Positions 10,731 to 23,200 of a stretch of 64,000 nucleotides of DNA are shown one piece after another. This DNA comes from Protonemura montana. Taxonomy: Eukaryota; Arthropoda; Insecta; Plecoptera; Nemouridae. The translations under genes and the position numbers were made by a program. The notes beneath the pieces are model-generated. The model was not told the origin of the DNA, did not search any database, and saw only the letters and a list, made by a program, of their open reading frames with translations. The number at the start of each line of letters is the position of its first letter. Within the stretch, counting starts at the first letter, position 1. The stretch covers positions 13,097,701-13,161,700 of the forward strand of contig OX387607.1 of assembly GCA_947568835.1 (NCBI GenBank). Direction: 5' to 3'.

Positions 10731-13700
10731 TTATGTTCTCAAGTTATTCCTAGCCTTGTCCAGCACGTCCTTGCGAATCCTAGGATAGTCCGGAAAATCT
10801 TTCAGTACGGCCTGGCAAACGTCGATGGCATCGGCAAACCGCTTGCTCTTCAGGTGGTTGAGCGCCAGTTTAAAGCCAATGGCCGGGTTAGCTTTCCCGC
10901 CGAATTTCCACGCTTGTTCGTAGAGCAACGCCGCCTCCCGATGACCCTGCTCCTTTTCGGCAATCAGCCCCGAGTACTCGTACGCCTTGGCGCTTCCTTT
11001 GTTGTGCTGCAGCACGCGTTTCACCTGCAACATTGGGGCCGACTTTCAGCAAGTGTGTGTCTTATTTTGGAAGTAAGTCACGGCGATTGGTCTTTGAAGA
11101 GATTGCACCCTAAACACGATAACCCAAACGTATACCAGTCTCAAATGCAGTCTAAAACCAGTCTTAAATACAATAAATCCACAAGAAATAACAAAATTAA
11201 ATTCATAAACACTGGAGATGCTAGTGACTACACTCATCGATTATAATTTTATTTGCGATAAAAGCTATATGTCGCAAATTTTTGCAAACACAGTTGAACA
11301 TTTGAAATCTTATGTAAAATGACATTGCTTGCTATGATAAGAGTAATTTATTATTAGGAACATTAATAAGTGAATAATATCAACGCTGAACCTCTGACCA
11401 ACTATAAACCCATTGGCAGCATCCAGGTACCCACCAGTTCTCCAGCCATGTCGTACTTCCCATTCTGTATGTAGATGTCGGCCAGAAGGATCCAACATGA
11501 CTCCAGGTAGTCGGCGTCCTCAAAGGTCCAGCGGTATTTGGCCACGCGTTTGAGTTGGTTGCGTGCACGCGGCATCTGCTTCATGGCCATGTACGTGACG
11601 GCAATGCCATAGGCCACGCCCACGTGGTCCTGGTAGGCCTGCAGCAGAACACAACGAGATTTTGAGAAATTCTTTCTCGGAAAAACTAGAAAAAATATCG
11701 CAAAGCCAGATGGTTAGAGCAACAGCCGTAGAAGTTGGCAGCCGGGGTTAGATTTTGTGTATGGAACATGCTTCAATGGGGTACATTCAAAGAAGATGTA
11801 TTTAACTTATTTTTTTCTAACAACATACTCTGAAAAATATTCACGAGTTGGAGGTTTGGCAAGTGTACCTACAGATGTTAAGTTCTAGGTTTAGTTGGGT
11901 TTGCAGACCCCTAAATATAAATGAAATTCAGTTTCTGAGTGAGCCATTTTAACAAATTTCAACAAAATTTCAAAAAAATGTCAATTAAAGAAATCTCCAA
12001 CTGCAGAAATTATTTACATATTTGTATTTTAGTAGCATTGACTTCCTCTCCATCGTTCTTGGACTCACCTCCTGGCCAGCAAGATTGGAAAAGTCCATCA
12101 TGGCTCGGTCTGCACTGGTCTTGGCGCCGGATGCCAGCAGCAGGAAGTTGCCGAGCAGCCGGTGACGCAACGCCTGGTCCCGCCCGGCACCTGGCTTTGG
12201 TTTGAGCTCGAGCAGGAGTTGCTCGGCCATTCGCATCGTCATCTCCCGGGCACCGCCAAACCTGCGGGCACAACGCAGCAGGGCTTATTTTTTTTACTTC
12301 AAAATACTCACATTACCGTGCATCTACATATTGTATGCTATTCGTCTTAAATGCTAAACTTGAAAACAATCAAAATACACAGACCAAATCAATAAAATAA
12401 TCAACATTATACCATAAATTGTACGATTGCACAAACATTAAAAATTGGTGAGTACTCAAGAAATCCCACCTTGGTGGGAATGGTATTACTTAATAATGCT
12501 AAAAATTAGGAAACGTCAGTATCACTGATGCAAATGACATTTCTTTCAAAACAAAAATTCTTTTAGAAAAGACATTTTACAATGTTAAGGAATTTCTTAG
12601 TTGTAAGGCCTAGTATGTAATAATGACGGTTTAAATACTGTCAACTTCTGTCAATTGTGAATAAATGTACTATTTATTATTATTTATTTTGTTGATTGAG
12701 GTGCTTAATGTACTGTTTCAACGACGGGGCACTCCTGGTTTAAGTGGAATTGTATGGAATTTAGCGCGAAAACATCAAAATTTATGGAAAACGGTGAACA
12801 AATGAGTACTGAAATTAGTACTCTCTACCCTCGAGACTAAACATTTAAGATTTAGTTGATGATTGCGATCTGTTTGAATTAACTATAGAACCTTGGCCAG
12901 GACCTAGGACTTTAGGACCATAAGTCAATCGAAACAGAGCAAACCATCAACAACATCTTAGTCAGATTATGGCTCTGAACCACTTTGACATTCCAACATT
13001 AGGAATCGTAATTTCTATTTGCTTCACTTACCTGAAAGGGAAAAAAGGGGAAAAGCTGTTATGAATCTGGGAAGTACTGTTAAAAACTTTCGACAGTAAA
13101 ATGTTGCAAAATTTGCAAATTTTTTTGGAATTACAAGCCATGATTGGCAATGTAGAATTGCACGAGCTTAAATATTCCAAGCATTAAAGTTGCAAGGAAA
13201 GAATTTCAAGAATAACAATTTACAGTGCAGGATTACAAGCAAAAAGTTTGGAAACCTAGTTATTGCCAATCCAAGATTTCAAAACTAAGATTACAAGTGT
13301 AGAATTGGAAGCACTAAAACTGTCAGTGCAGAAATGCAAGTTCTAGAATTGCAATCAACACGTACCCTTCATCATCATCGGCAGCAAAACCCAACATATC
13401 GTCCTCGGAGCTCAGACAGATCTTGACCATGTTGTAAACGGCTTGCTGCCCCCATTCCGAGTCTTGGCGCGCGCCGTTGAACAGCTTCAGCGCCGAGTTG
13501 CGCTGGCCACTATACCTGCGCCAAAGAATTGTTAACATTCAGTCGCATACAAATACACAGTTTGTGATGGAAGAAGTTCACAACCGCATGGTGAATTGAT
13601 GTAATCATTATGGACAATGGTTGGTTTTAAATTCAAACTAATACTAACTAAAAAAGCATTCAAACTTAACTTAGAAATAAAAAAAAAAAAAAAAAAAAAA

Positions 13701-16700
13701 AAACGGTTTTTAACGGTTAAGTTTAGTGGAGGGATTCCAAAATATTTATTCTATCTACAAAATAATTTCAAAGATTGTTATACTTGCTAATAAAATTCTT
13801 ATAAAAGCTGGAAAAACCAAACATATTTGCACTACAAAAGCTTTAAAGCAAAAGTAAAGTGGTGAATATCAGAGAGATGATACGTGGTGTTCATATAAAT
13901 GACAGTTGGCCCGCTTGTGACCCCAAAACGACCGGTGGCGCCTCTATCGGAAAAGGATGTTCTCTCATTGCACGTAGTAAATGGTGCCCTACTGTGACTT
14001 TGAAAACTCACCACTCATGGAGCCCTCGACAGTAGCAGAGCCCCGCCTCCTGGTTGGGCCGAGAGGTAGCTGACTCCGCCCGAGTGAGGAAAGGTCCCGC
14101 TTCTGAGAGGCGACCCATTCGCCTAAGAACCTGAGGTCAAGACAGGCCAACGTTAGGGATAGGATTTAAGAAGAACGGGTAGTTAACGGATTGTCGAAAT
14201 GTGCTTTTGAGAACCCCTTCACGTATGCATTGGGCCCCATTTTAGAAACAGGTCAGGGAAGATATTAAAAAAGCTTTTGAAGACTTATCTGGCAAGGTTA
14301 AAAATTGTCACATTCAATGTCTTAAAAAGTAAGTCATTTATTGTTATTGAGTTTTGATGCTATTTAAAAACTATTTAAATGTTTCTAATGGGTGAATTTG
14401 TTCACTTTATTGTAGGATTTCTCGAGCTTTTCATATCAAATGATTGTATGCTTTACTTTTATCCATTTAAATAAAATCTAAATAATGTAAATCTAAACTT
14501 ATCCTTTTACAATTTATGGATATTAATTTTTTTTTGTCAGCCTGTCACATTTTTGAAAAAAAGCTATGTTTATCGACTTATACCAAAGGTATTTTGCAAT
14601 TTTGATAATCTGCTGATGTAATCTTAGTTAAAGAATATAGGAAAAGGTGAGGAATTACACTAGATTATTTACTAGGTTAACAAGAAGCAGGCGGTGTTCA
14701 AGAATGCGTCAGCCCTCTTCCAAGGTTGGACAAAACTAACATACCTCCACCAACCGTGCCAGGGCTGTCCAATAGTCAGGCCTTTTGACAAGCAGCTGCT
14801 GAAAGTGGAATGCCGCAGTCTCGAAGTCTATTTTGCGGAACGCCAGGTCGGCCATCATCACCATTGCAGGCTCATGGGCGGGGTCAGCATTCAGTAACAG
14901 CATGCAGCTCATCTGGCACTGCTCCAGGTCGTTGGCCTTTCAATGGAGGAATACAGTCGAGTCAGCAAAACGAACATTTCTAAGATATAGGCTAGGTATA
15001 CTACACAGAATAACATGTTATATCCTCAAGCAAATTAGAGATTATTCAGTTCAGTTGTGCGATGAATGCAATCTTTGCAATCTATGACCTGTTGTCACTA
15101 GGACCTATTTCACCAACATTAGGCAAAACTTAGTTTAAACTCAGTTAAGGCTCAAAATTTTATATTCCCTTAAACAATGAAATTTCGCAAACGTAGCGCA
15201 AGCAAACGTTTGTAAACGTTAGGCAACACACGTAAAATGAGAAAAATATAGTTATAAGCACAGAGTTTTAATCAAAAGAAATGTTTTGTGATATAAAAAT
15301 ACGTTCTGAGTACTGAGCATCTCTCGGATGAGATGCTAATTCTCATCCTAGAGCACTCAACCGGCAATTGGGAAGTCCCGGGTTCGTATCCCAGTTTGGT
15401 CGCACATGTTTCCAGTCTAGCTCTCCTTCCCGGCTAGCTGGTTTTAGCTCCCAAGTGGAATGACCGGAAAAATAAAAACCCTGCAACTACGTAATTCATT
15501 TTGTTTGATGGGACAGAACATTGCTTTCTTGAATTATACCACATTTCAATGTAAATGTACATATTTTTTGAGTATTTGTGTAATTATCTTCTTTTAAACA
15601 TTTCAAAATATAAGAAAATCAGTGAAACTGAATATGACATATGGACCGTGTTTAAACAGAGTTTAGCTCGATGTTGGTGAAATCGGCCGTAATCAAACAA
15701 AATCTGAGGTCTACCTGCATGTACAACTTTGCCAACGCCACCAGGACGTCTGTGTCGCCAGCCTTGAAGCCCAAGGCTTCCTTGAAATGGCCGATGGCGG
15801 CGTCGTTGTCGCGAAGGCCCTCGGCAAGTCGCGCCATCGACGTGCAAATCTCGGCGGCTGTGGCATGGTTCTCCTTTGTGTCGCTGCGTTTCAGCACCTG
15901 GAACAGGGCGGTCATGTTTCAACCACGTTTCCGTGCGAGTGGAGTATTATTATTAAATATTTTTTTAAATTCGTTTGTTGCTTCTTACAGTGCACAGTTC
16001 TGTACATTGGTAAGATATAGTTTCATTTACTAATGCCAATATTACAAATTGCTTAAACTAGTACATCATACTAATACTAATTCGGTAGGTCGGTACATTC
16101 ACAAAATCTGTCTGAATAATTTATGGGATAATTTGGTCGCAGCTGACTTATGGAAGCTGGTTGTTTGAGCAAACTGGTATATCGTGTTTTTTAAACAAAA
16201 ATTGAATATTGAACAATGGACTAAACCAAATTTAGCATGCAATCTAATATGCTAATTGTAAAGTTTGTTTTTCGACTAATTCGCCAAATTGGGATTATCC
16301 ATCAAAGATTAAAGTAATCGCTTAAAAAATGTTTGCATGCTAGGTCCATAAAATTTGTCCTGCCGTCTTCGTGGAAGCAATCTTGAATCAGTTTAAATAA
16401 TTTTACTGCCTAATAACTGAGGCAAAGTGGGTACAGCTACTTACAAGGCAGCGAGCAATTTGTTTTCACCTAGACTGCTTTCACCCTAGGTGACGTAATG
16501 GGCATTAGTTACAAAACTATGGGAAAATGTGTTGTTTTATTAAGTATCTAAAACCCAGTAGTAAATAGTGTATTTCAAAGATAGTGCTAAGGTTACATAA
16601 AGAAGACATGAGTCTAAAACCTAGAATTTAAAAATAAATGGTCAAAGAATTGATCAAAAATAATAATTTATAAAAAATCAAATATTTGCCCACTCCTAAG

Positions 16701-17221
16701 CTTTACATTAGCTTGTGAATCAAATAAAACTCACCGCTACCGTCACCTAGACGTACCTTAACCTGGTTGTCCCGTGCATCCTTTAACGCGGATAGCGCCG
16801 CAGTGGCATGCCCGGCCTTCTCTCGCACGCGAGCCAACAGCGTAAGCAGCCGCGTGCGGTCAGCAAAGTCGTCGACCGCGTTGCGTTGCAGCTGTTGAGT
16901 CAGCACCATTTCCGCAAGCTCGTGCTGACCTAGCCGCGAGTGAAGGTCGGCAAGATCGAGACGGAGCTGGACTCCGGAAGTCTCATCCTTGACAGCGTCT
17001 TGGTAGTAGGCGATGGCCTTGGTGTACAGGTGGCACCTGCAGGAATGCGTGGGACGCAATTTCAGAAAACAACAGCACATGGATAACTTTCCTGATATTG
17101 ACATAAGCAACTTGCAGAAACGTCTAGATTCTACGTATTTCTGGAAAATTCTCGACAAGTGCACCACGCTCCCCTTAAGTCATCATAATAAATAAGACCT
17201 TCAAAGTTAAAATAACCGTAC

Positions 17222-17271
<50 letters not shown>

Positions 17272-20200
17272 AAGAACCACGAGGCTGTGAACCTACAGTC
17301 ACTCTGATTCCAGTGACACTTTACAGTACCTACTGTTGAAACAAGCAGGGTGTTTTTTCGTAAGAAATAAAATCTAAAGAAAGTTGATTATTTTTCCCTT
17401 TAATTGACAATAATAAAGTCAGTTAAACACAAAGTAACGTGTTAGGAATTTCTGAAAAGTAAAATAATTTCCAACCTAATTTTTAGCTTTTAAAATTTTG
17501 CAAAACAAAGTCTGCGATAACTCAATGAAAATTGTTTGGAAGTTTTGAAAAATGTTTAATGTCTAATAGAAAATGTAAATTACATGTTTCTCACAACAAT
17601 TTGGAACTCAAAAGCTGCTGATATCCCTTTGCTCTAAAAACCTGGCTTCTCTTTAGCTGAGGTATCCTGAGAGCATCACCTCCCCATATTCCCACCTCAA
17701 AACCAATTGAATCTTACCTGACGAGCGCCTTGCCCGTCTTGCACCGCAGAGTTGTGTCCGAAGGGTTCCTCTTGAGCGCCTGCTCGTAAGCCTCGATGGC
17801 CAGGTCTGGCTCCTGGATCGAAATGTAGGCGTCGCCCAGCTGGGAAAACGTAGTCGCATCAGGGCTCGCCTCCACCATCTCGCGGTAGCACTCGGAGAAT
17901 GCGCGCTTGTCCTTGCGATGCTTCAAGTGGATCTCTGCCATTTTGCAGCACGCCTGCAAAGCGTCCGATTGGAATTGGTTAAAGAAGTTTTCCCAACAAT
18001 TCAAAAACAGTTGTTTTAATATTTCCAGGATAAGAACCAGACTTAAAAATGACCAAACCACAAAGTTTTTTAACTCTTAGCTCTTATGGATAAATGTTTC
18101 TTAGAAAGCTAAGTTGGCCATTTTTATTTGTAGGATTCATTCTGATTCTTTAAAGATCTCTATCCCAGAGAGAATACCATAGAGAACAAACCCCACTAAC
18201 AAAAATAATTTGTTATTATTATTATTATTTTTTTTTTATTCTTGTAAAGCGGCTAAACATGGCTTGAAAATGCACCATCAAAATGTTACGCTAGTGCCAC
18301 AGTAGAGCCTGATTGTCGTGGAACTCTAAATCTTAATCGTATTTGCCACTTGCCTGGTTGTAATATGGATGCCCAGGTTTAACGGTGTCCAGCACCGCGA
18401 TGGCTGCCTGCGTGTCCTGGCGCATGAGTGCCAACTCTGCATGCGCCACCGCAAGTCGACCTTCTTCCGGAGTGCCCGCGAGTTCGGTGCCTGCCGCTGC
18501 CAATGCTGCCGTCGCTTCGTGGACCTGACCTGATGCTCGAAGAGCTTCTGCCAGCTCCAAGTGCAGGCCAGCGCGCTCGGACAGTGACAGACTGAGAGAG
18601 CAAGATTGATAGAACTACGCAAACGCTATGCAATTTCAATGAGAGTGAATTGCGCAAGGTTTGATTTACTCTTGGGCATTATGCAGAAGTTCACTCTAAA
18701 ATGAAGTTATTTGGTAAGAGTGTAACAATGCTGGATAGTTGGTGTGGGAAGGGCAAGAAAGAGGGAGAGCTCAACTTGCAAGATACTCAAAAACAGATGG
18801 TGGTGTAACATTTTGGGTTTTACTACTTTCCTTTTCCTTTTCCTTGTCCTTCTCACACCAACACTTGATATAAAGTAAAGTTTATATTTCAAATTTATTG
18901 CTTCCTGTCGTTGGGCAAGCGCAATGCATAATAATATTTAGTTGATCAGGGTATTTGGTATAATTTGTTTTATTTGTGTCTAGACAGATTCCTACACACT
19001 TTTCAATACGTAGAGGCGTTGAGTGTAGGATATAGGTAGAGTTTCAACGTCAATGTTAAAGTCTCTGCGTGAAAAATGACTACCTTACCGACAAAAATGC
19101 AGAGTACCGGAAGTTCACGTTAAGTGGAGCCACTGTCGTATGAATTTTAATTTCGATATTTCTCGTAGGTTAACTCACTTTTGAAACTTTTCATGCTCAA
19201 AAAATCTTCATCAATGTTTACCTCAACGATTGATATACACGTAACAATATTAAGAAGCGAGTAAATACGATAAATATCGAAATTAAATTTCATACGACAG
19301 TGGCTCCACTTAACGTGAACTTCCGGTACTCTGCATTTTTGTCGGTAAGGTAGTCATTTTTCACGCAGAGACTGTAACATTAACGTTGAAACTCTACCTA
19401 TAACCTACACTCAACGGTAGAGGTCAACAGGAAGTACCTTTAGGCGGAAATTTTTTATTTATCAAGACATGGGATGTGACAGACTTCAGGAGGTTGCTGG
19501 CATACGGAGCAAAATAGGAAGGTTGTGGTTAGGATTTGCCTAGAAATGTGTTTTCAATAATCAAAGGAAACCCTTAGCAAAATCAATTTTACAACTTCTA
19601 ACTCAATGGATTAAAAGATAGCGGCCAACCATCAGGCATAACTAGGAACTTACCCTGTGAGGTCCTGCTTGCCAGGGGGCCCCCTTGACTGTGCCGGAGC
19701 AGCCAGGGCTGTGCGCAAGGTCTCGATGCAACGGGGAAGGTCGCCCTGACTTTTAGCGACCAGCGCCGAGATCATGTGGAACACGGGGCGTTCGCGCACG
19801 CTGAAGTTGAAGCTCACCTGCCATCATTGAGGCAAAATTACATGTCAAAAGAGTGCCGATTTTGTTTCTGAAATTCACATAGGTTCTCCCTAACCTAAAG
19901 ACTATTTAAGAAAATCTTAATTGGCATTGTATCAGTTTCCTCTTAGAACAGTTCTGACTTAGACATTACAAGAATAACCAGTTACTGGTATTGACTGCTA
20001 AAATGACTAGCTTCACCAATTTGCTATCGTGATAGAGTACATACAAATAATCAGAGGTACAGCAAGTTTAGAGCCATTTTAAAAATGAGACTTTGTTCAC
20101 AAATTTGGTTCAATAATCTTTGAAAAATGTCAGAGATCTGAATTGATTCTGATCTTCTGGCTGATCTTTAGCTTCTAGGTGCGTAGTCAAATACATCTTC

Positions 20201-23200
20201 TGAGGGAAAGCATTTCAACTGCATTTCTGGTGTTCACCTGATGTGAAGGGGTGAGATTAGGTATGCTTTTGACAACACAGCTTAGATGGGTTAAAATGTT
20301 GACACCCGCCTGACAAAATTATCATGACACAATACAAACAAACACCTTCCTTATTTCCACTTGATTGAAAACTCGATGCACCTCTGCTGTTCAGTGCCTC
20401 AAATGTTGACGTTAATTTCATCAAATTTTTCTGGTGATTCCAGTAAGCGATGTAATGTGCAACCGAACCAGGATACGAACACAGGACTTCCCAATCGCCC
20501 GGCAGGTACTCTACCAACCGAGCAATCCGGGCACAGTTTTGCAGGGAGTGATAAAGAATACCCGCATGGGGGTGCACAATTTTTAACTGCACTCTCCAAC
20601 ACCTTCATTCGACAAGGTCCCCAACCACAACTCACCCCCCGCTCAAGGCTCTGCTCCGCGCGCACAAAATCTCCTCGAGCGACATGCACTTGGGCCATCA
20701 ACAGATGTGCATCTACACTTGCTGCGTCCACATCGTCGAGGATGTGCGTGAGAGCTTGCGCGGCTCCGGGCAGGTCCCCGTGGGCCAGACGCAGTGTGGC
20801 CAACTGCTGCAGTGCAGGCACCAGGCCGGGGCAGGCCGTGGTCAGTGTCTCCAGCAGCGGAAGGCTTTGGTGGGACGACGGGTAAGTGCTATATTCACGC
20901 ACCACTGCAAAAAGAGATAGTATCACTTAGGGAGACTAGACAAAGGTACCTGGAGTACGATTCTGTAACTTTCTTCCAGCAAGATCAGTTGAGATGAGAA
21001 GTCTCAGTTTGATCTGTTGTTAGCATTGAAAAGAAGGCCATCTCATCTCAACTCGCTGGAAAACAGTTACAGAATCGAACTGCAGATTCTTCAGAGAGCC
21101 ATTTTGTGTTCATTTGACGATAAGATACAAAACATGGTTAAGTGATTGGATCAGACAATGGACAATAGTAAGTTGACATCCTTTGGGTCTTGCATTGCCA
21201 CACCTGTGGCCAAATGCAGGTGCCTGACCAGATGAGTCTTAGCGTTTCTTATTGCTGCTCTACCTAATGAGGAGAAAAAAGCTTGTGATTAGAGCATAGT
21301 AGGGATAAAATTAAATATTGCTTTTAAAGACTCAGTTTAACACTCGAGTCACCCATTGAAAAGTCGCTCAAAGATCAATATATTCGTGAATACCTGTACG
21401 GCACTTTACGGTTATTTAATAAAGTTTGTGTGGTGAATACTCTGCCACAGAATTTTCAATTTTTACCCCCTACTGTCTTGCAAATTACACCCATAGTAAT
21501 TTTTACCCCCTACTGTCTTGCAAATTACACCCATAGTAAGAGTAACCGGTGAAGTCAGCCATTGTAACCGATGATTCAAACAGTACCATGAAAATGCGAC
21601 AAAATGTGTAATTTGGAAGCCCTTCCAGTTACAAACACGATAAAAACAGGTCTCTAAACAAACCTCTTAGCAGGAGCCCTGGATCCAGCTGTGCCAGGTA
21701 CTTGGCTCCAAAAGGCAGGTCCTGCAGTGCTGCCATGTGGGCACTAACGGCGCTGTCCAGCAAGGGAAGCGCCTTTTCCGCGTTGCCAGCCTCAAGCTGG
21801 GCGCTCATCAAGAGGACACTAGAGCTGGTACTGGAGCCCTGGACCTGGGAATGAGCAAACGGTTGCGGTGATAAGTGGTACATACCCTCAAGTCCTAGAG
21901 ACAGAAGCAGTGAGTTTGTATTTATTTATTTATTTCAAACCCAAGACAATTACATAGTAACTGTATGGGTTCTGCCAGTTGTCTCTAGCCTAAATAAACA
22001 GTAATATTTGCATAAGATGTAGATACATATTTTTTATGATTATATTTATGACTGTCTACTATATCACTAAAAATATTAGTGTTATTATTATGAACTCCTT
22101 TACCCTCTTAAAAATTTGTAGCCAACCACCACCTTTTGCAGGTGTAGCTCTGACCATCTGAACTGATTGGACTAGACCTTTTTGAGAGGATTTAGTTGAT
22201 TTATGAAATGTATTCGAGTATTTAAGTAGACAAAATACTCTGCCCATTGCAAGACTTCACAATTTAAATAAGAATTAACTTAGATTTATGTAAGTTTTGA
22301 TGGTGAAATAGTCCCAGTGTACCTCTCGCAAGAACTCTATCTGTTGCTTGGCCTGTGGACTGCAGCCTGCATCCTGCAGTTGGCACATCGTGAGTCCTAT
22401 CAACGCGGCCATCGACGACTCATCAACCTTGGTGGCTGAACGGAAGAACCTGCAACCATAGTCACCAAAAGAGTGGGTTTTTATTGAGGTTAAAAGTCAT
22501 CGTATCGCATTTAATTTTCAAGAACCCATCTCTAGGTTGGGTTGTGGGAATGTTTTGTTGCCATTGGATTTTAAGTTAGTCAGAGAGCCAGCGTTAATGT
22601 TAAACGTTCTGCTGCGCAAACCAGCCTCTAGCGCGTTGTAACGGTTGTGTTCACCTGTTCAATGTAGTTATCAATTTTAAAATAAATCTACAATTAAATA
22701 ATTAAAAATCAAAATATCAATTCATGTATGAATATCAAACGATGAAATTAGCTTTAATAAAGACTCATTGAACGTATGCCTGATTTAAATCAGAGTTATC
22801 CCAAGATATATCGAAATTAAGTTTCGTAACACTCGAAATGACAGTGACCCCTTCTCTCAGTGACCACAATTTTTCTCGAAATGTAAGCATCGGCGGGAAA
22901 TTTTTGTGAAGACCCGATGCGACCTGGGTGTACACTGGGAGCGATCTGCGTTTTTGACTGGGCATGTTACTCTGTCCCCGAGCAACTTTCACGTGTTCGA
23001 CTGGGCATGTGACTCTGCCCCAGTGCAACTTTCCTGTGTTCGACTGGCAAAGTTGCTTGATCACAGGTCACTCTCAGGGGACTTTTCTTGCTCAGAGAAT
23101 TCCGATGGTGCAAAAGGAAAGCAAATTAATGCACTGACAGCTAGCGACCAAGTGTTCGGGTGGGAGAGATTTTGCTCAGAGCTGGTGCAAACCCGGTGGA

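Noticed and set aside
10680..11246. 188-codon plus-strand frame
   Set aside because: Antisense to TTC21B exon 16, which has a clear family match.
15315..15480. tRNA gene
   Set aside because: B box is good but the acceptor stem and anticodon arm do not pair, and a second diverged copy exists, so it is a SINE head.
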